A stretch of 64,000 bases of DNA from Puniceicoccaceae bacterium (GTDB lineage Bacteria > Verrucomicrobiota > Verrucomicrobiia > Opitutales > JAFGAQ01): assembly GCA_028285755.1 (NCBI GenBank), contig JANQOQ010000014.1, forward strand, positions 372,001 through 436,000, read 5' to 3'. Shown here piece by piece: positions 43,833 through 53,897 of this stretch. A model generated the notes under the pieces. That model saw only the letters and a program-made list of their open reading frames with translations. It was not told the origin of the DNA and did no database searches. A program made the translations under genes and the position numbers. How positions within the stretch are numbered: the stretch's first letter is position 1; each line of letters starts with the position of its first letter.

Positions 43833-46800
43833 TTGAAGCATGTCTACACTACGTTACCCAGAAAACAGTTTAAACCCCTTAGATACATTAAGTTCACTCT
43901 GTTTTATTGGTGCGTATGGACTGCATGTTTTGACAGTCAAGGTGTATCTGCGCGCATATCGCCAGGCAAAGTTTATATGTCTGTCCCGCAAGGTCGTGCA
44001 ATAGAGACTTTACAGGATGCGGCTGAACAATCGCAGGTGGAAATTTTTTACCGAGCAGATGTCGTTGAAGGGTTTTATACGCACCCGGTAGAGGGTGAGT
44101 ATGAGCCCATAGAAGCTTTCAGGCTTATGTTAATAGGTACGCCGCTCGCCGTTTTCAGTGATGAGAAAACCGGCGTTTACGTGATTAAGGAGGGAGTTAT
44201 TAACGACCTCCCTGAAATCGAACCAAACCCTAAAAACAATAAGCAAATGAAAATTGATAACCAACAACGCAATAACTTGTTTTCCCGGTTAATGAGGGGA
44301 ATAAGCGCTGTTATGATTGCAGGTGCTACGGCAAACGCAAATGCTCAGGATGAACTTGAGGATGAGGATGTCTACTTACTGAGCCCTTTTGTGGTGGATG
44401 CCTCTGAGGACAGCGGATACTACGCAACGAATACACTGGCGGGCACCCGTCTGAAGACCAGCCTGCGGGATGTAGGATCAGCACTATCGGTATACACCAA
44501 TGAATTTCTTGGAGATATCGGTGCATCCAGCGCAGGTGAGCTATTGACTTATACCACCAACACTGAGGTGGGTGGTCTATTGGGTAATTTCTCTTCCGGA
44601 ACTGCTGGAGATGCATTCGTGCGGGTAGATACTCAGCGCAGGAATCCCCAGTTTGCAACGCGGGTGCGGGGCCTTTCGGGTGCGGACTTGACCCGTGACT
44701 ACTTTCTGACGGTCATACCGTTGGACAGCTACAATACGGATCGTGTGGAAATTAACCGTGGACCCAATGCGATATTATTCGGACTAGGCAGTGCCGGGGG
44801 GATCATTAACAATGGTCTGTCCAAGGCTCAGTTTGCAAATAAGACTTTTGTGGAAACCCGTGTCTTTGGTGAAGGTGGAGCCCGTGGGGTCCTTGATATC
44901 AATCGGGAAGTGATTGAGGGCAAGTTGGCTGTTCGCCTGATCGGCTTGGCCGAAGAGGAGCAGTTTGTACAGGAGCCTACCTACGAGCAGGACAACCGCC
45001 TGTATACCAATGTGCTTTATAAGCCTTTGCAGAATACGACCATTCGCTTTACCGGTGAAACGGGGCGTATCGAGGCGATCCGGCCCAATCCGATATCCCC
45101 GGTGGACGCTTTATCCCACTGGTTTGATTTGGGAAAGCCTACTTGGGATCCTACCTTGCCCGCGTCGGCGCAAAACACCTTTGGCGGAGCGATTGCGCAT
45201 CCGCAAACCAATCGCGGTATTTCAATGATCCGGGATAATAGTGGCATTTTCCCATACGGAGTTCCGAACCAGGTGAGGGGCCGCCCTGTTAGTGAGATGC
45301 GTTCTACCCGGTCGCTTAATCGTACTCCGGTATCCAGCTTGCCTGCGGATCACCCGTTAGCGGGGGTTACCGCGCCACTGAAGCACCAGGGGTTTACGGA
45401 TTTGAATACATTTAATTTCCGCGATTATCTCCTGTCCGGAGAGGCGAACCGGCAGTTTCAGCGCTTTAACGCGATCAATTTCACAGTCGAGCAGACTTTT
45501 CTGGATCAACATCTCGGTGTAGAGCTTGCCTATGATAAGCAGGATTATGACGATCATTATATTGATAACTTCGGCAGTCAGAATCGTAATGTTATCTATA
45601 TTGATATGAATACGGTGCTTCCGGACGGAGTGGCCAATCCTAATTTCGGACGTCCTTTCCTGAGCTTTCAATCCAGAAACTCTACCAACAATGAGGGTTG
45701 GAATGATCGTGAAGCTGTGAGGGCTACGGTGTTTGCCGAGTGGGATATGGCGGACGTGATTGACGGTTGGGGCAAATGGCTGGGACGCCACGTGGCCACC
45801 GGCTTTTTTAACACTCAGACCGTGGATTCATTCTCTTCGGGTATCGCGTATGCATGGGAAGGGGAAAACGCAAACACGCTGTCGCCGCGTTTAACAGACT
45901 TTCCGCGCCGGGTAGCCACCTACTATTACATCGGCGATTCTATTGCCAATGCGCAGTCTATCGATGATGTGAAGATTACCGGAGTTCCCAATATCGCCCC
46001 GGAAGCGTTTTGGGATTTCGGAGGTCCGGTTCGTGCGAAGTTGTTTAACTCCAATGGAGACTTGGTGGAACAGGATTTAACTCCGGCTATGTATCGTAAT
46101 AGCGGAAGCATCACCCGTAACACAGTAGATTCTTACGCGGCGGTTTTGCAGAGTCATTGGTTCAGCGATACGATCGTGACCATAGTAGGCTGGAGAAAAG
46201 ATGAATCCGAATCTTACCTGTCAGATGTTGGACGCTTCCCAGACAATTCGATCGATCTCAGCACCCTTGCGCTGCGTGAGGATCCGAGCCTTGAGGCCGC
46301 TGGCGAAAATTTCACCTACAGTATTGTGGCACACTTGCCTGACTCCTGGAAAGAAAAGATGCCTTGGGGGATGGATATCAGTTTGCATTACAATGAATCC
46401 GAAAACTTCCGTCCGGCATTACGCCGAAACATTTTTAATGAGCCGATTGCTCCTCCTTCGGGCCGGACGACCGAGTATGGGTTTACCCTGTCGGCTCAGG
46501 AAAATAAATACGTGCTCAAAGTAAATTGGTATGAGACTTCCACGCAGAATGAGACTGCGAGCTTCAATGGAGCCGGATTCCTGAACAATCTGGAGCTGGA
46601 AACGATTATAGCATGGAATCGTACGGGTAGTATGGGTGGCTTTGATGCCGACGGCCGTTATCAGACTCTTCTCTTAACCGGTGTTGATCCGACTACGGGT
46701 GAGCGTATTGGCAACGGTATTCCTCAAAATATTCTGGATGCCTGGAGGTTTAATATCGTGACTGATCCTGAGACCGGCTTCCGGGATGGGGATTATCTGA

Positions 46801-47486
46801 ACCCGGGAGTTAACGATATCACCAACGTGGTTTCCGAGGGTATTGAGTTTGAAGGCATTATCAATCCAACCAATAATTGGCGAATTGCCTTTAATGCTTC
46901 GAAACAAGAAGCGGTCCGCAGCAATACCAACCCCTTTACCGCAGAGTGGTTGGAATTTCGCAAACCTGTCTTTGATGCGGTCAGCCATTTGATATGGAGG
47001 CCTGACCTGAATGGAACCCAAACCTTTGGGGAGCGGTTGGAGGAGTTTGGTACCATCCCGCTTGCACAGGCGCAAAATCTGGATGGTACGGTGACTCCCG
47101 AGCTGCGTGAGTGGCGTTTTAATCTGATCAGCAACTACCAGTTTTCTGAAGGTCCTTTGGATGGTTTCGGATTCGGGGGTGCTGTGCGCTGGCAGGATGA
47201 TGTGGCTATCGGGTTTCGTCAGTTTCGTGATGAGCAGGGCACAGTCATTGTAGATACCGGTACTCCGTATTTTGGTCCGGCTGAGACAAATGTGGACGTA
47301 TGGTTCGGCTATGAGCGACCCATATTCGACGGTAAAGTCGACTGGAAAATTCAGCTGAATATTCGTAACATTAATACGAGTGATGACGATCTCATCCCCA
47401 TTAATACCCAGCCGAATGGGGTAGTTTCCCAGGTTAGAGTAGCTCCGCCCAGAACCTGGTTTGTGACGAATACATTCAGTTTCTAA
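43833..47486 (+). CDS. STN-domain TonB-dependent transducer/receptor (module 2)
   Basis: A 1217-residue outer-membrane protein. A hydrophobic leader (KFTLFYWCVWTACF) is followed by an STN domain at ~45-118 (SVPQGRAIETLQDAAEQSQV to GVYVIK). At Met139 a second signal-like segment (MKIDNQQRNNLFSRLMRGIS, ending ATANANAQD) precedes the TonB-box-like LLSPFVVDAS, the plug (LRDVGSALSVYTNEFLGDIG; VEINRGPNAILFGLGSAGGI) and the barrel, which ends TWFVTNTFSF. The start is TTG at 43833; the nearest ATG upstream is out of frame and hits TGA at once. It is followed by a strong terminator and then the catabolic cluster. Confidence 0.9.
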   Translation: MKHVYTTLPRKQFKPLRYIKFTLFYWCVWTACFDSQGVSARISPGKVYMSVPQGRAIETLQDAAEQSQVEIFYRADVVEGFYTHPVEGEYEPIEAFRLMLIGTPLAVFSDEKTGVYVIKEGVINDLPEIEPNPKNNKQMKIDNQQRNNLFSRLMRGISAVMIAGATANANAQDELEDEDVYLLSPFVVDASEDSGYYATNTLAGTRLKTSLRDVGSALSVYTNEFLGDIGASSAGELLTYTTNTEVGGLLGNFSSGTAGDAFVRVDTQRRNPQFATRVRGLSGADLTRDYFLTVIPLDSYNTDRVEINRGPNAILFGLGSAGGIINNGLSKAQFANKTFVETRVFGEGGARGVLDINREVIEGKLAVRLIGLAEEEQFVQEPTYEQDNRLYTNVLYKPLQNTTIRFTGETGRIEAIRPNPISPVDALSHWFDLGKPTWDPTLPASAQNTFGGAIAHPQTNRGISMIRDNSGIFPYGVPNQVRGRPVSEMRSTRSLNRTPVSSLPADHPLAGVTAPLKHQGFTDLNTFNFRDYLLSGEANRQFQRFNAINFTVEQTFLDQHLGVELAYDKQDYDDHYIDNFGSQNRNVIYIDMNTVLPDGVANPNFGRPFLSFQSRNSTNNEGWNDREAVRATVFAEWDMADVIDGWGKWLGRHVATGFFNTQTVDSFSSGIAYAWEGENANTLSPRLTDFPRRVATYYYIGDSIANAQSIDDVKITGVPNIAPEAFWDFGGPVRAKLFNSNGDLVEQDLTPAMYRNSGSITRNTVDSYAAVLQSHWFSDTIVTIVGWRKDESESYLSDVGRFPDNSIDLSTLALREDPSLEAAGENFTYSIVAHLPDSWKEKMPWGMDISLHYNESENFRPALRRNIFNEPIAPPSGRTTEYGFTLSAQENKYVLKVNWYETSTQNETASFNGAGFLNNLELETIIAWNRTGSMGGFDADGRYQTLLLTGVDPTTGERIGNGIPQNILDAWRFNIVTDPETGFRDGDYLNPGVNDITNVVSEGIEFEGIINPTNNWRIAFNASKQEAVRSNTNPFTAEWLEFRKPVFDAVSHLIWRPDLNGTQTFGERLEEFGTIPLAQAQNLDGTVTPELREWRFNLISNYQFSEGPLDGFGFGGAVRWQDDVAIGFRQFRDEQGTVIVDTGTPYFGPAETNVDVWFGYERPIFDGKVDWKIQLNIRNINTSDDDLIPINTQPNGVVSQVRVAPPRTWFVTNTFSF

Positions 47487-47523
47487 TCATTTTGGGGTGT
47501 AAAAAAATGTAGTTCGCAAGAAC

Positions 47524-47567
47524 GCGCCGGGTTTACTGAAAGTCTCGTGGAAGCCCGGCGCATTTTT
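47524..47567 (+). terminator. Strong intrinsic terminator after the module 2 receptor
   Basis: GCGCCGGGTTT (47524-47534) pairs with AAGCCCGGCGC (47551-47561), 11 bp with one G-U, and is followed by ATTTTT. It lies 38 bp after the receptor stop and separates the receptor transcript from the sulfatase cluster. It also argues that the first sulfatase starts at 47607, not at the upstream in-frame start at 47547. Confidence 0.9.
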
Positions 47568-47606
47568 CCACAAAATCACAAAAAGCTAAGGAGCAAGGGG
47601 AAATCG

Positions 47607-49055
47607 ATGTTTAAGAGTTTTAGCGTTGTAGGCGGATTTAGTGTGCCTTCGCAGACCGTTTTTATTTTTGGGGTCATGTTTGCTCTTCTTGGCAGTTTGC
47701 AAATGGCATCAGCCCAAGCGGCAGATACAGCGAAGCCGAATATAGTTCTCATTCTGACCGATGACATGGGGTATGGGGACGTCGGTATTTACGGGCATCC
47801 GACTATTAAGACCCCACATATCGACTCACTCGCCATTGGCGGCCAAAAGTGGACGAGTTTCTATGTGGCTTCCAGCGTTTGCACACCGAGCCGGGCCGCA
47901 TTGATGACAGGCAGGATGCCTATACGCAACGGCATGTGCAGCAATGTAAGACGTGTTTTGTGGCAGTCTTCCAAAGGAGGGTTGCAGCCTTCGGAAGTAA
48001 CGATGGCCGAATCTTTGCAAGCGTCCGGCTATGCGACCGCTTGCATAGGCAAGTGGCATTTGGGGCATAGCGAAGCGAAGTATTTACCCACATCGCAGGG
48101 CTTCGATTATTACTACGGTATTCCCTACAGCAACGATATGGATAAAACGCAGACCATCACCAAGGAGGATTATCTGAACCCCCGAATCGGGCATTATAAT
48201 GTTCCTTTATTGGAAAATGAGAGTATCGTTGAACGCCCGGTGGACCAAACCACGATCACCCAACGCTACACAGCAAAGGCGGTTGAATTTATACGGGATC
48301 GTGCAGAGAGGCCTTTCTTTTTATTTCTCTCCCACAGTATGCCGCATGCGCCCCTGTTTGCTTCGCAGGAGTATTTGGGGAAAAGCGAGCGCGGTATTTA
48401 CGGGGATGTGATCGAGGAGATTGACTGGAGCGTTGGTGAGGTCGTCCGCACCCTTGACGAGGAGGGGTTAACCGAGAATACGCTCGTCATTTTTACGTCG
48501 GATAACGGGCCATGGATGATGCTCGACCAGCACGGTGGCTCTTCGGGTCTTCTGAGAGGTGGCAAGGGCGAAACCTGGGAGGGCGGTTATCGGGTGCCTG
48601 CAATTTTTTCTTGGCCGGGCAGAATAGAGCCGGGGGTGATCGGGGAGCTAGGTTCTACGGTAGATTTATTTAAGACGTTTTCTACAATTACCGGTTGTGC
48701 CTACCCGGATGATCGGGTGATGGACGGTTATGACTTATCCGCAACACTTTTGAAAGCTGAGAAAAGCCCGCGGGAAGTGATCTGGTACTATCAGGGTCAG
48801 GATTTACAGGCAGTGCGTATGGGTGACTATAAAGTGATCTTTAGCCTGAATGAGTACGTTGGATTTCGTGAGAAAAAAACAACCATTTTCCAAAAAGCGC
48901 TCGTGTATAATCTGAGTGTGGATCCTGCGGAGCGGTATAACCTGGCAGCCACGCATAGTAGTGTCATCGAAAAAGCAAGGGGGTTGATAGGAGAACACCG
49001 GGACAGTCTGGGAGAGATCTTTGATTACCTGGCTCCCTTACCTGAAGATCACTGA
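47607..49055 (+). CDS. Secreted sulfatase 1 (C-T-P-S-R type)
   Basis: A 482-residue alkaline-phosphatase-superfamily S1 sulfatase with a signal peptide ending near SAQA. The metal site [19 protein letters not shown] and the modification motif [13 protein letters not shown] are present; the Cys becomes formylglycine. [10 protein letters not shown] and the later [10 protein letters not shown] supply further active-site His, Lys and Asp/Asn. It is an arylsulfatase-A-like carbohydrate sulfatase; the position desulfated is unknown. AAGGAG lies 14-19 bases before the ATG and a closer GGGG sits 7-10 bases before it. It is 10 bp upstream of the GH36-like gene. Confidence 0.95.
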   Translation: MFKSFSVVGGFSVPSQTVFIFGVMFALLGSLQMASAQAADTAKPNIVLILTDDMGYGDVGIYGHPTIKTPHIDSLAIGGQKWTSFYVASSVCTPSRAALMTGRMPIRNGMCSNVRRVLWQSSKGGLQPSEVTMAESLQASGYATACIGKWHLGHSEAKYLPTSQGFDYYYGIPYSNDMDKTQTITKEDYLNPRIGHYNVPLLENESIVERPVDQTTITQRYTAKAVEFIRDRAERPFFLFLSHSMPHAPLFASQEYLGKSERGIYGDVIEEIDWSVGEVVRTLDEEGLTENTLVIFTSDNGPWMMLDQHGGSSGLLRGGKGETWEGGYRVPAIFSWPGRIEPGVIGELGSTVDLFKTFSTITGCAYPDDRVMDGYDLSATLLKAEKSPREVIWYYQGQDLQAVRMGDYKVIFSLNEYVGFREKKTTIFQKALVYNLSVDPAERYNLAATHSSVIEKARGLIGEHRDSLGEIFDYLAPLPEDH

Positions 49056-49064
49056 TTTAGAAGC

Positions 49065-51152
49065 ATGAAGTATTGGTTTACATATGTTTTCTGTTTATTG
49101 GCCCTGACTGCCGGCTCTGTGGTGGCGATGAACTTTACGCAGCAGGACTGCTATTTTACCTTGGAGGAAAATACGCTGCGGTTGGGTAATCAAAGTATCG
49201 AGCGGGTGTTTACACTTAATGGCGGGGTCATTGTGTCGAGAGCGATTCACAATAAGGAAACGAATAAAGGTTTTGAATTTTCCGTGGATGCTGCCTCGTC
49301 AAGATTTCCCGGAGGGCATACGGTTGAAGATATCAAGTATCGCACTGCATGGGTTGCCGATGAGGTGGCGCATGCCTCTCATATGGAAGTGAGCATTCGT
49401 TATCACCTTGGTAAACTGGTCGTTAAGGAGGTTTTTCGGGTGTACCAAAAGTTACCGGTAATTGGAAAAGATATATACCTGAAGGGGAAGAGCGATCAGG
49501 ACTGGGGTGCGGGGCTGAATGCGCTTAGTGTAATAAACGGAGATGAAAAGGCACTTTTGAGGGCGGTCGCATCGGATGTGAATACTCCCATCCTTGAGTA
49601 TTTGCCCCTAGAGGGAATGCATTATAAGCTGAGAGCAGTGCGGTTTCGTGATGTTACAGATGTTAATAACACGCTTGTTCAGGAAGATGATTATCTGCTG
49701 TATACGCAGCCTTTGTTATTATCCGGCAATCTTCTGCTGGTGGAGGATCTGAGTAATCAGCAGCGTCTCTTTATTTTGAAGGAGGCTCCTTTGGGAGATG
49801 CGCAGGCTGCGTATCCGGGCTATGATTTTTATGCAGAGAAGGGTGAGCTCCGTGTGGTGGGTGCCGGTATCCAATCCACAGATATTGAGCCGGATGTGTG
49901 GGTAAAAGCTTACAGTGTTGTTATCGGGCTCAGTGAAGACAGTGAGCTGTGCCTGCTGAAGACTCTTCGGGATTACCTGAAGGACAAACGCCCTTACAGA
50001 CCCAAGTACGATGCGATGATTATGATGAACACCTGGGGAGACCGGGGGCGTGACGCCCGGGTCAATGAGTCTTTTGTATTGAGTGAGCTGGAGGCAGGGC
50101 ATCGGTTGGGGATCACCCATTTTCAGATTGATGACGGGTGGCAAAAGGGCCTATCGAAGAACTCCGTAAATGAGGCAGGAAATCTTTGGAGCTTGTGGGA
50201 TGCGGATAGCTGGAGCCCTCATCCTGTGCGATTTCCGAATGGACTGTCACCCGTGGTGGAAAGGGCGAAGGAGTTGGGCATTGAGCTCGGGTTGTGGTTT
50301 CACCCCAGTGATGCTGATGAATATGCGAATTGGAAGCAGGATATAGATGTCATTATCGGCCTGTATGAGAAATACGGTATCCGTTATTTTAAAATTGACG
50401 GTATTGAGATCCCCACGAAGCAGGCGGAGGTTCGTTTACGTAAGTTCTTTGATAGCGTGGTAGAGGCTTCGGGTGGTAATATCCGATTTAATCTGGATGC
50501 GACTGTGGGCCGACGGGGCGGATATTTTTACCTGACAGAGTATGGCAATGTATTCCTGGAAAATCGTTATACGGATTGGGGAAACTATTACCCTCACTGG
50601 ACGTTGCGAAATCTTTGGATGCTGTCGAAATATGTGCCGCCGGAAAACCTTCAGATTGAATTCTTAAATAAGTGGCGAAATGCAGAGGTATATGGCAAAG
50701 GGGATCGATATCGTCCTTATGATGTCCCCTTTGATTACCAGTTTGCCATTACGGCGATGGCTCAACCGTTGGCCTGGTTTGAAGGTGGCAACCTGCCTGA
50801 AGAGGCTTTTGCGACGGCTCCGCTCATTCATACATACTACTCGGTGATGCATGAAATTCATTCGGGTAGGATTCTGCCTATCGGCGATGAGCCTTCGGGG
50901 AGCGGTTGGACAGGGTTTCAGTCGATCCGGGACGAGAACAGCGGGTATGTGATTATCTTCCGTGAACTTAACGAAGGCTCAAGCGCACTGGTGAAGACCT
51001 GGTTCAGTGCGGGTGAGGAAATAAAGTTCAGGCAGATTCTGGGCCATGGCAGAGATTTCGAAGCACTGGTTAATCGACACGGTGAAATTGAATTCAGCCT
51101 GCCAAAGGTTCACAGCTTCTCACTCTATAAATATTTAGTGCAAAATGACTAA
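49065..51152 (+). CDS. Secreted GH36-like alpha-galactosidase
   Basis: A 695-residue protein with a signal peptide (cleavage near VVA-MN), an N-terminal beta-supersandwich (~25-300) and a TIM barrel. GITHFQIDDGWQKG and GIRYFKIDGIEI are clan GH-D motifs; Asp445 in FKIDG is the likely nucleophile. Asp504 in ENRYTDWGNYY, 59 residues on, is a candidate acid/base in place of the usual cysteine-rich motif. The C-terminal ~90 residues form a beta domain. It probably removes alpha-linked galactose from a sulfated glycan. It overlaps the next sulfatase by 8 bp. Confidence 0.82.
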   Translation: MKYWFTYVFCLLALTAGSVVAMNFTQQDCYFTLEENTLRLGNQSIERVFTLNGGVIVSRAIHNKETNKGFEFSVDAASSRFPGGHTVEDIKYRTAWVADEVAHASHMEVSIRYHLGKLVVKEVFRVYQKLPVIGKDIYLKGKSDQDWGAGLNALSVINGDEKALLRAVASDVNTPILEYLPLEGMHYKLRAVRFRDVTDVNNTLVQEDDYLLYTQPLLLSGNLLLVEDLSNQQRLFILKEAPLGDAQAAYPGYDFYAEKGELRVVGAGIQSTDIEPDVWVKAYSVVIGLSEDSELCLLKTLRDYLKDKRPYRPKYDAMIMMNTWGDRGRDARVNESFVLSELEAGHRLGITHFQIDDGWQKGLSKNSVNEAGNLWSLWDADSWSPHPVRFPNGLSPVVERAKELGIELGLWFHPSDADEYANWKQDIDVIIGLYEKYGIRYFKIDGIEIPTKQAEVRLRKFFDSVVEASGGNIRFNLDATVGRRGGYFYLTEYGNVFLENRYTDWGNYYPHWTLRNLWMLSKYVPPENLQIEFLNKWRNAEVYGKGDRYRPYDVPFDYQFAITAMAQPLAWFEGGNLPEEAFATAPLIHTYYSVMHEIHSGRILPIGDEPSGSGWTGFQSIRDENSGYVIIFRELNEGSSALVKTWFSAGEEIKFRQILGHGRDFEALVNRHGEIEFSLPKVHSFSLYKYLVQND

Positions 51153-52593
51153 ACGGGGATATCGGTTTATGAAGTTTTTTTATCCATATTCGGGCAGGCA
51201 ACGGATGATGATCTGCATCTGTCTGCTATGGGGGATTCTGCATGTGCATGCTGCGGTTATCGATTCGGGTGAGCAGTTCAATGTACTGTTCATTTCAGTG
51301 GATGATCTGAGGCCTGAATTAAATTGTTATGGGCGGGAGCATATTGTATCACCGCATATTGACCGATTAGCTGCTGAAGGCTTTTTATTCAAGCAGGCTT
51401 ACTGTAATGTGCCGGTATGCGGCGCATCCCGCGCCAGTATACTAACGGGACTCAGGCCTACGCCGCGTCGTTTTCTGGCGCATAACTCCTACATCAATGA
51501 GGATGCCGCAGATGTGGTTACTCTGCCTGCATTGTTGAAAGAACACGGCTACCATACTGAAAGTTTGGGTAAGGTGCTCCATCACTGGAAGGAGGATTCG
51601 CTCAATAGCTGGAGTGAAGCTCCCTGGCACCCTTCTCTTTCAAAAACAGGTTCAAAAGGGCGGCTTCGGCTGGATTTTCAGCTCCCGGAAAATGCGAACC
51701 GCCGAATGGCGTTTGAAAATGCAGAGGTGCCTGATACGGCCTATATTGATGGCAAAATTGCCGCTCGTGCTGTAGAAAGGTTGTCCTGTTTTTCGAAACA
51801 AGGAATACCCTTCTTTTTGGCAGTGGGTTTTGTGAAACCACATCTGCCTTTTAATGCGCCAAGCAGTTATTGGGAGCTTTATGACGCCGAGCGTGTCGAA
51901 CTGCCGGACTTCATAGAAATTCCCGAGGCAGCTCCCGCGCAGGCGAATCATAACTCGAATGAACTGCGTACCTATGATAATATACCGGGCGAGGGGAGCT
52001 TGAATGAAGAGCTTAGCCGCGAGCTGATTCGGGGGTATTATGCCTGTGTCTCCTATGTAGATGCCCAGATAGGCAAGTTGCTGGAAGCACTGAAAGATTC
52101 GGGGCTCGAGGACAACACAATCGTGGTCCTTTGGGGAGACCATGGTTACAGTCTCAAGGAGCATAGCCTGTGGAATAAGCACTCGACTTTTGAAGTGGCT
52201 TTGCGTGTGCCGCTTATTCTGAAGGTGCCCGGTGTTTCGGGGGGTGCTGAAATCGGGGCGCTCACTGAGCTGCTGGATCTTTATCCCACTGTTTGCGATT
52301 TGCTGGGCATAGCCCAGCCCGATCACCTCCAGGGGGATAGCTTCGTTCCTATTTTGCACAATCCCCGGGCCATGGGGAAGGAGGTGATCTACGGCAGGTG
52401 GAAAGAGGCTGATTTTGTGAAGACGCAGAGGTATTTATACACCGAGTGGTTTGATGATGATGAGTCGATGGCCCGCATGCTCTACGACCATCACAACGAT
52501 CCTCACGAAACCGTCAATATCGCCGAACTTCCCGAAAATCGTGAGCGCGTGGCCCAATTCAGCAAACAACTGCGGGAGATGCGAAAACTTTAA
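51145..52593 (+). CDS. Secreted sulfatase 2 (C-G-A-S-R type, iduronate-2-sulfatase-like)
   Basis: A 482-residue sulfatase. Signal segment MMICICLLWGILHVHA is followed by VLFISVDDLRPELNCYG, and PVCGASRASILTGLRP holds the formylglycine Cys with Ala at the third position. SLGKVLHHW, VGFVKPHLPF and LWGDHGYSLKEH are typical of the iduronate-2-sulfatase-like group. The first ATG (51145) overlaps the GH36-like stop, suggesting translational coupling; the ATG at 51169 is an alternative. It removes sulfate esters from a glycan in the periplasm or outside. Confidence 0.94.
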   Translation: MTKRGYRFMKFFYPYSGRQRMMICICLLWGILHVHAAVIDSGEQFNVLFISVDDLRPELNCYGREHIVSPHIDRLAAEGFLFKQAYCNVPVCGASRASILTGLRPTPRRFLAHNSYINEDAADVVTLPALLKEHGYHTESLGKVLHHWKEDSLNSWSEAPWHPSLSKTGSKGRLRLDFQLPENANRRMAFENAEVPDTAYIDGKIAARAVERLSCFSKQGIPFFLAVGFVKPHLPFNAPSSYWELYDAERVELPDFIEIPEAAPAQANHNSNELRTYDNIPGEGSLNEELSRELIRGYYACVSYVDAQIGKLLEALKDSGLEDNTIVVLWGDHGYSLKEHSLWNKHSTFEVALRVPLILKVPGVSGGAEIGALTELLDLYPTVCDLLGIAQPDHLQGDSFVPILHNPRAMGKEVIYGRWKEADFVKTQRYLYTEWFDDDESMARMLYDHHNDPHETVNIAELPENRERVAQFSKQLREMRKL

Positions 52594-52622
52594 GTGAATC
52601 GAAAATTCCATGCCTTTAGAAA

Positions 52623-53747
52623 ATGAATAAAGTGAAAAAAACGAATAAACTGCCTCTCGGTAGAATCTGTGCTCGCTCCCTTTGCAACTGGTTGGCTGCG
52701 ACGATAATTTGCCTTACGTTTGCAAGCTGCGACATAGCAGAAAAGCAGAGGTCGCAGACGGATTCGTGGACTTTCGTGAGCGTGCCTGATTTTCTCAATA
52801 AGGATACGCTTTATCCGCATCCGGGTTTTGAAGAGGGGCTGACTTACTTCCTGCAGACCCTTAAAAGCGAAGACCCCGATTTTTTGCTCGTTGCCGGAGA
52901 TATGGTGGACGGTCGGTGGCCCTCCAAGCTGGAAGCGACCCCGGAAGCGGTTATTGAAAGCGCTGCTATCTATTACCCTGCCTGGATTGAGCGCATGAAA
53001 GCGCATGATCTTAAGTTTTATACGGCAGTGGGCGATCACGAGATCGGAGACAACCCATGGCCTGAAGAGAAAACGAAAGTCGTGCCGGTCTTTGAGGAGC
53101 AATATCGAAAGTATTTTCAAATGCCTGAAAATGGTCCTGCTTCAAAAAAGGGTCTCACTTACTATGTTTTGCATAACAATACGCTGATCCTCTCGCTCGA
53201 CGTGTTTGAGCAGGCTGAGAGTGAGGAGGGGTACATCGCTGCGCAGTTTACCGGTGAGCAGCTGGCATGGCTGGAGGAAATACTGGAAAAATACAGTGAA
53301 GTGGATCATGTGATTGCCATGGGGCATACTCCCATTCTCGGGCCCGTCAATAGAAGGCACTCGAGCGGAATGATGCTCGAAGGGGGTCGGGATTCCGATC
53401 TCTGGAAAACCCTGAGCAAGTATGGGGTCGATGTTTATCTTTGCGGTGAGGTGCACGCTATCACCTGCACCGAGAGAGACGGAGTGCAGCAGATCGCTCA
53501 TGGAAGTCTTTTTGGCTGGGCTTCGACGGTGAACTACCTGGTGGGGAGGGTGACGTCTGAGCGCATCGAGCTGGAAATGAAGCAGATCGATATCATCCCC
53601 AATGTGGTGGATCGGAAATCCCTGAGCATTGGCTTTACCGAGGAAGCGATGGATGCGGGTTTCCGCGTGATCGGCAGCATGGTCGTCGATAAGTCCGATG
53701 AGCAGGCAGAAAAGATCAAAACCGGGTGTTTTGTGGAATCGGAGTAA
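52623..53747 (+). CDS. Exported metallophosphoesterase, calcineurin-like
   Basis: A 374-residue protein with a probable lipoprotein signal (LAATIICLTFASC). Calcineurin-fold motifs are LLVAGDMVDGRW (G-D-x-x-D), FYTAVGDHEIGDN in place of GNHE, HVIAMGHTPILG and DVYLCGEVHAITC. The first metal motif D-x-H is replaced by VSVPDFLNKD, which lacks the histidine, so the metal site may differ. It lies between sulfatases 2 and 3, so a role on a phosphorylated or sulfated sugar is possible; no substrate can be named. Confidence 0.82.
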   Translation: MNKVKKTNKLPLGRICARSLCNWLAATIICLTFASCDIAEKQRSQTDSWTFVSVPDFLNKDTLYPHPGFEEGLTYFLQTLKSEDPDFLLVAGDMVDGRWPSKLEATPEAVIESAAIYYPAWIERMKAHDLKFYTAVGDHEIGDNPWPEEKTKVVPVFEEQYRKYFQMPENGPASKKGLTYYVLHNNTLILSLDVFEQAESEEGYIAAQFTGEQLAWLEEILEKYSEVDHVIAMGHTPILGPVNRRHSSGMMLEGGRDSDLWKTLSKYGVDVYLCGEVHAITCTERDGVQQIAHGSLFGWASTVNYLVGRVTSERIELEMKQIDIIPNVVDRKSLSIGFTEEAMDAGFRVIGSMVVDKSDEQAEKIKTGCFVESE

Positions 53748-53897
53748 ATCTGTGAGAAACCTCCAAATGAGTAAATATATACGTGTTTTCAGGGGCTTTT
53801 ACACGCATTGCCGGCAAGCTGGAGAAAAAATGGGCAGCCTGGGCCGATAGAGTGGGGGCCAAAGCGGAGATATGGAAATGAAAAAGAGATAAGATTT

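Noticed and set aside
47547-47606. Longer N-terminus of sulfatase 1
   Set aside because: It would be translated from within a strong terminator hairpin, and the signal peptide begins at 47607 with a good ribosome site.
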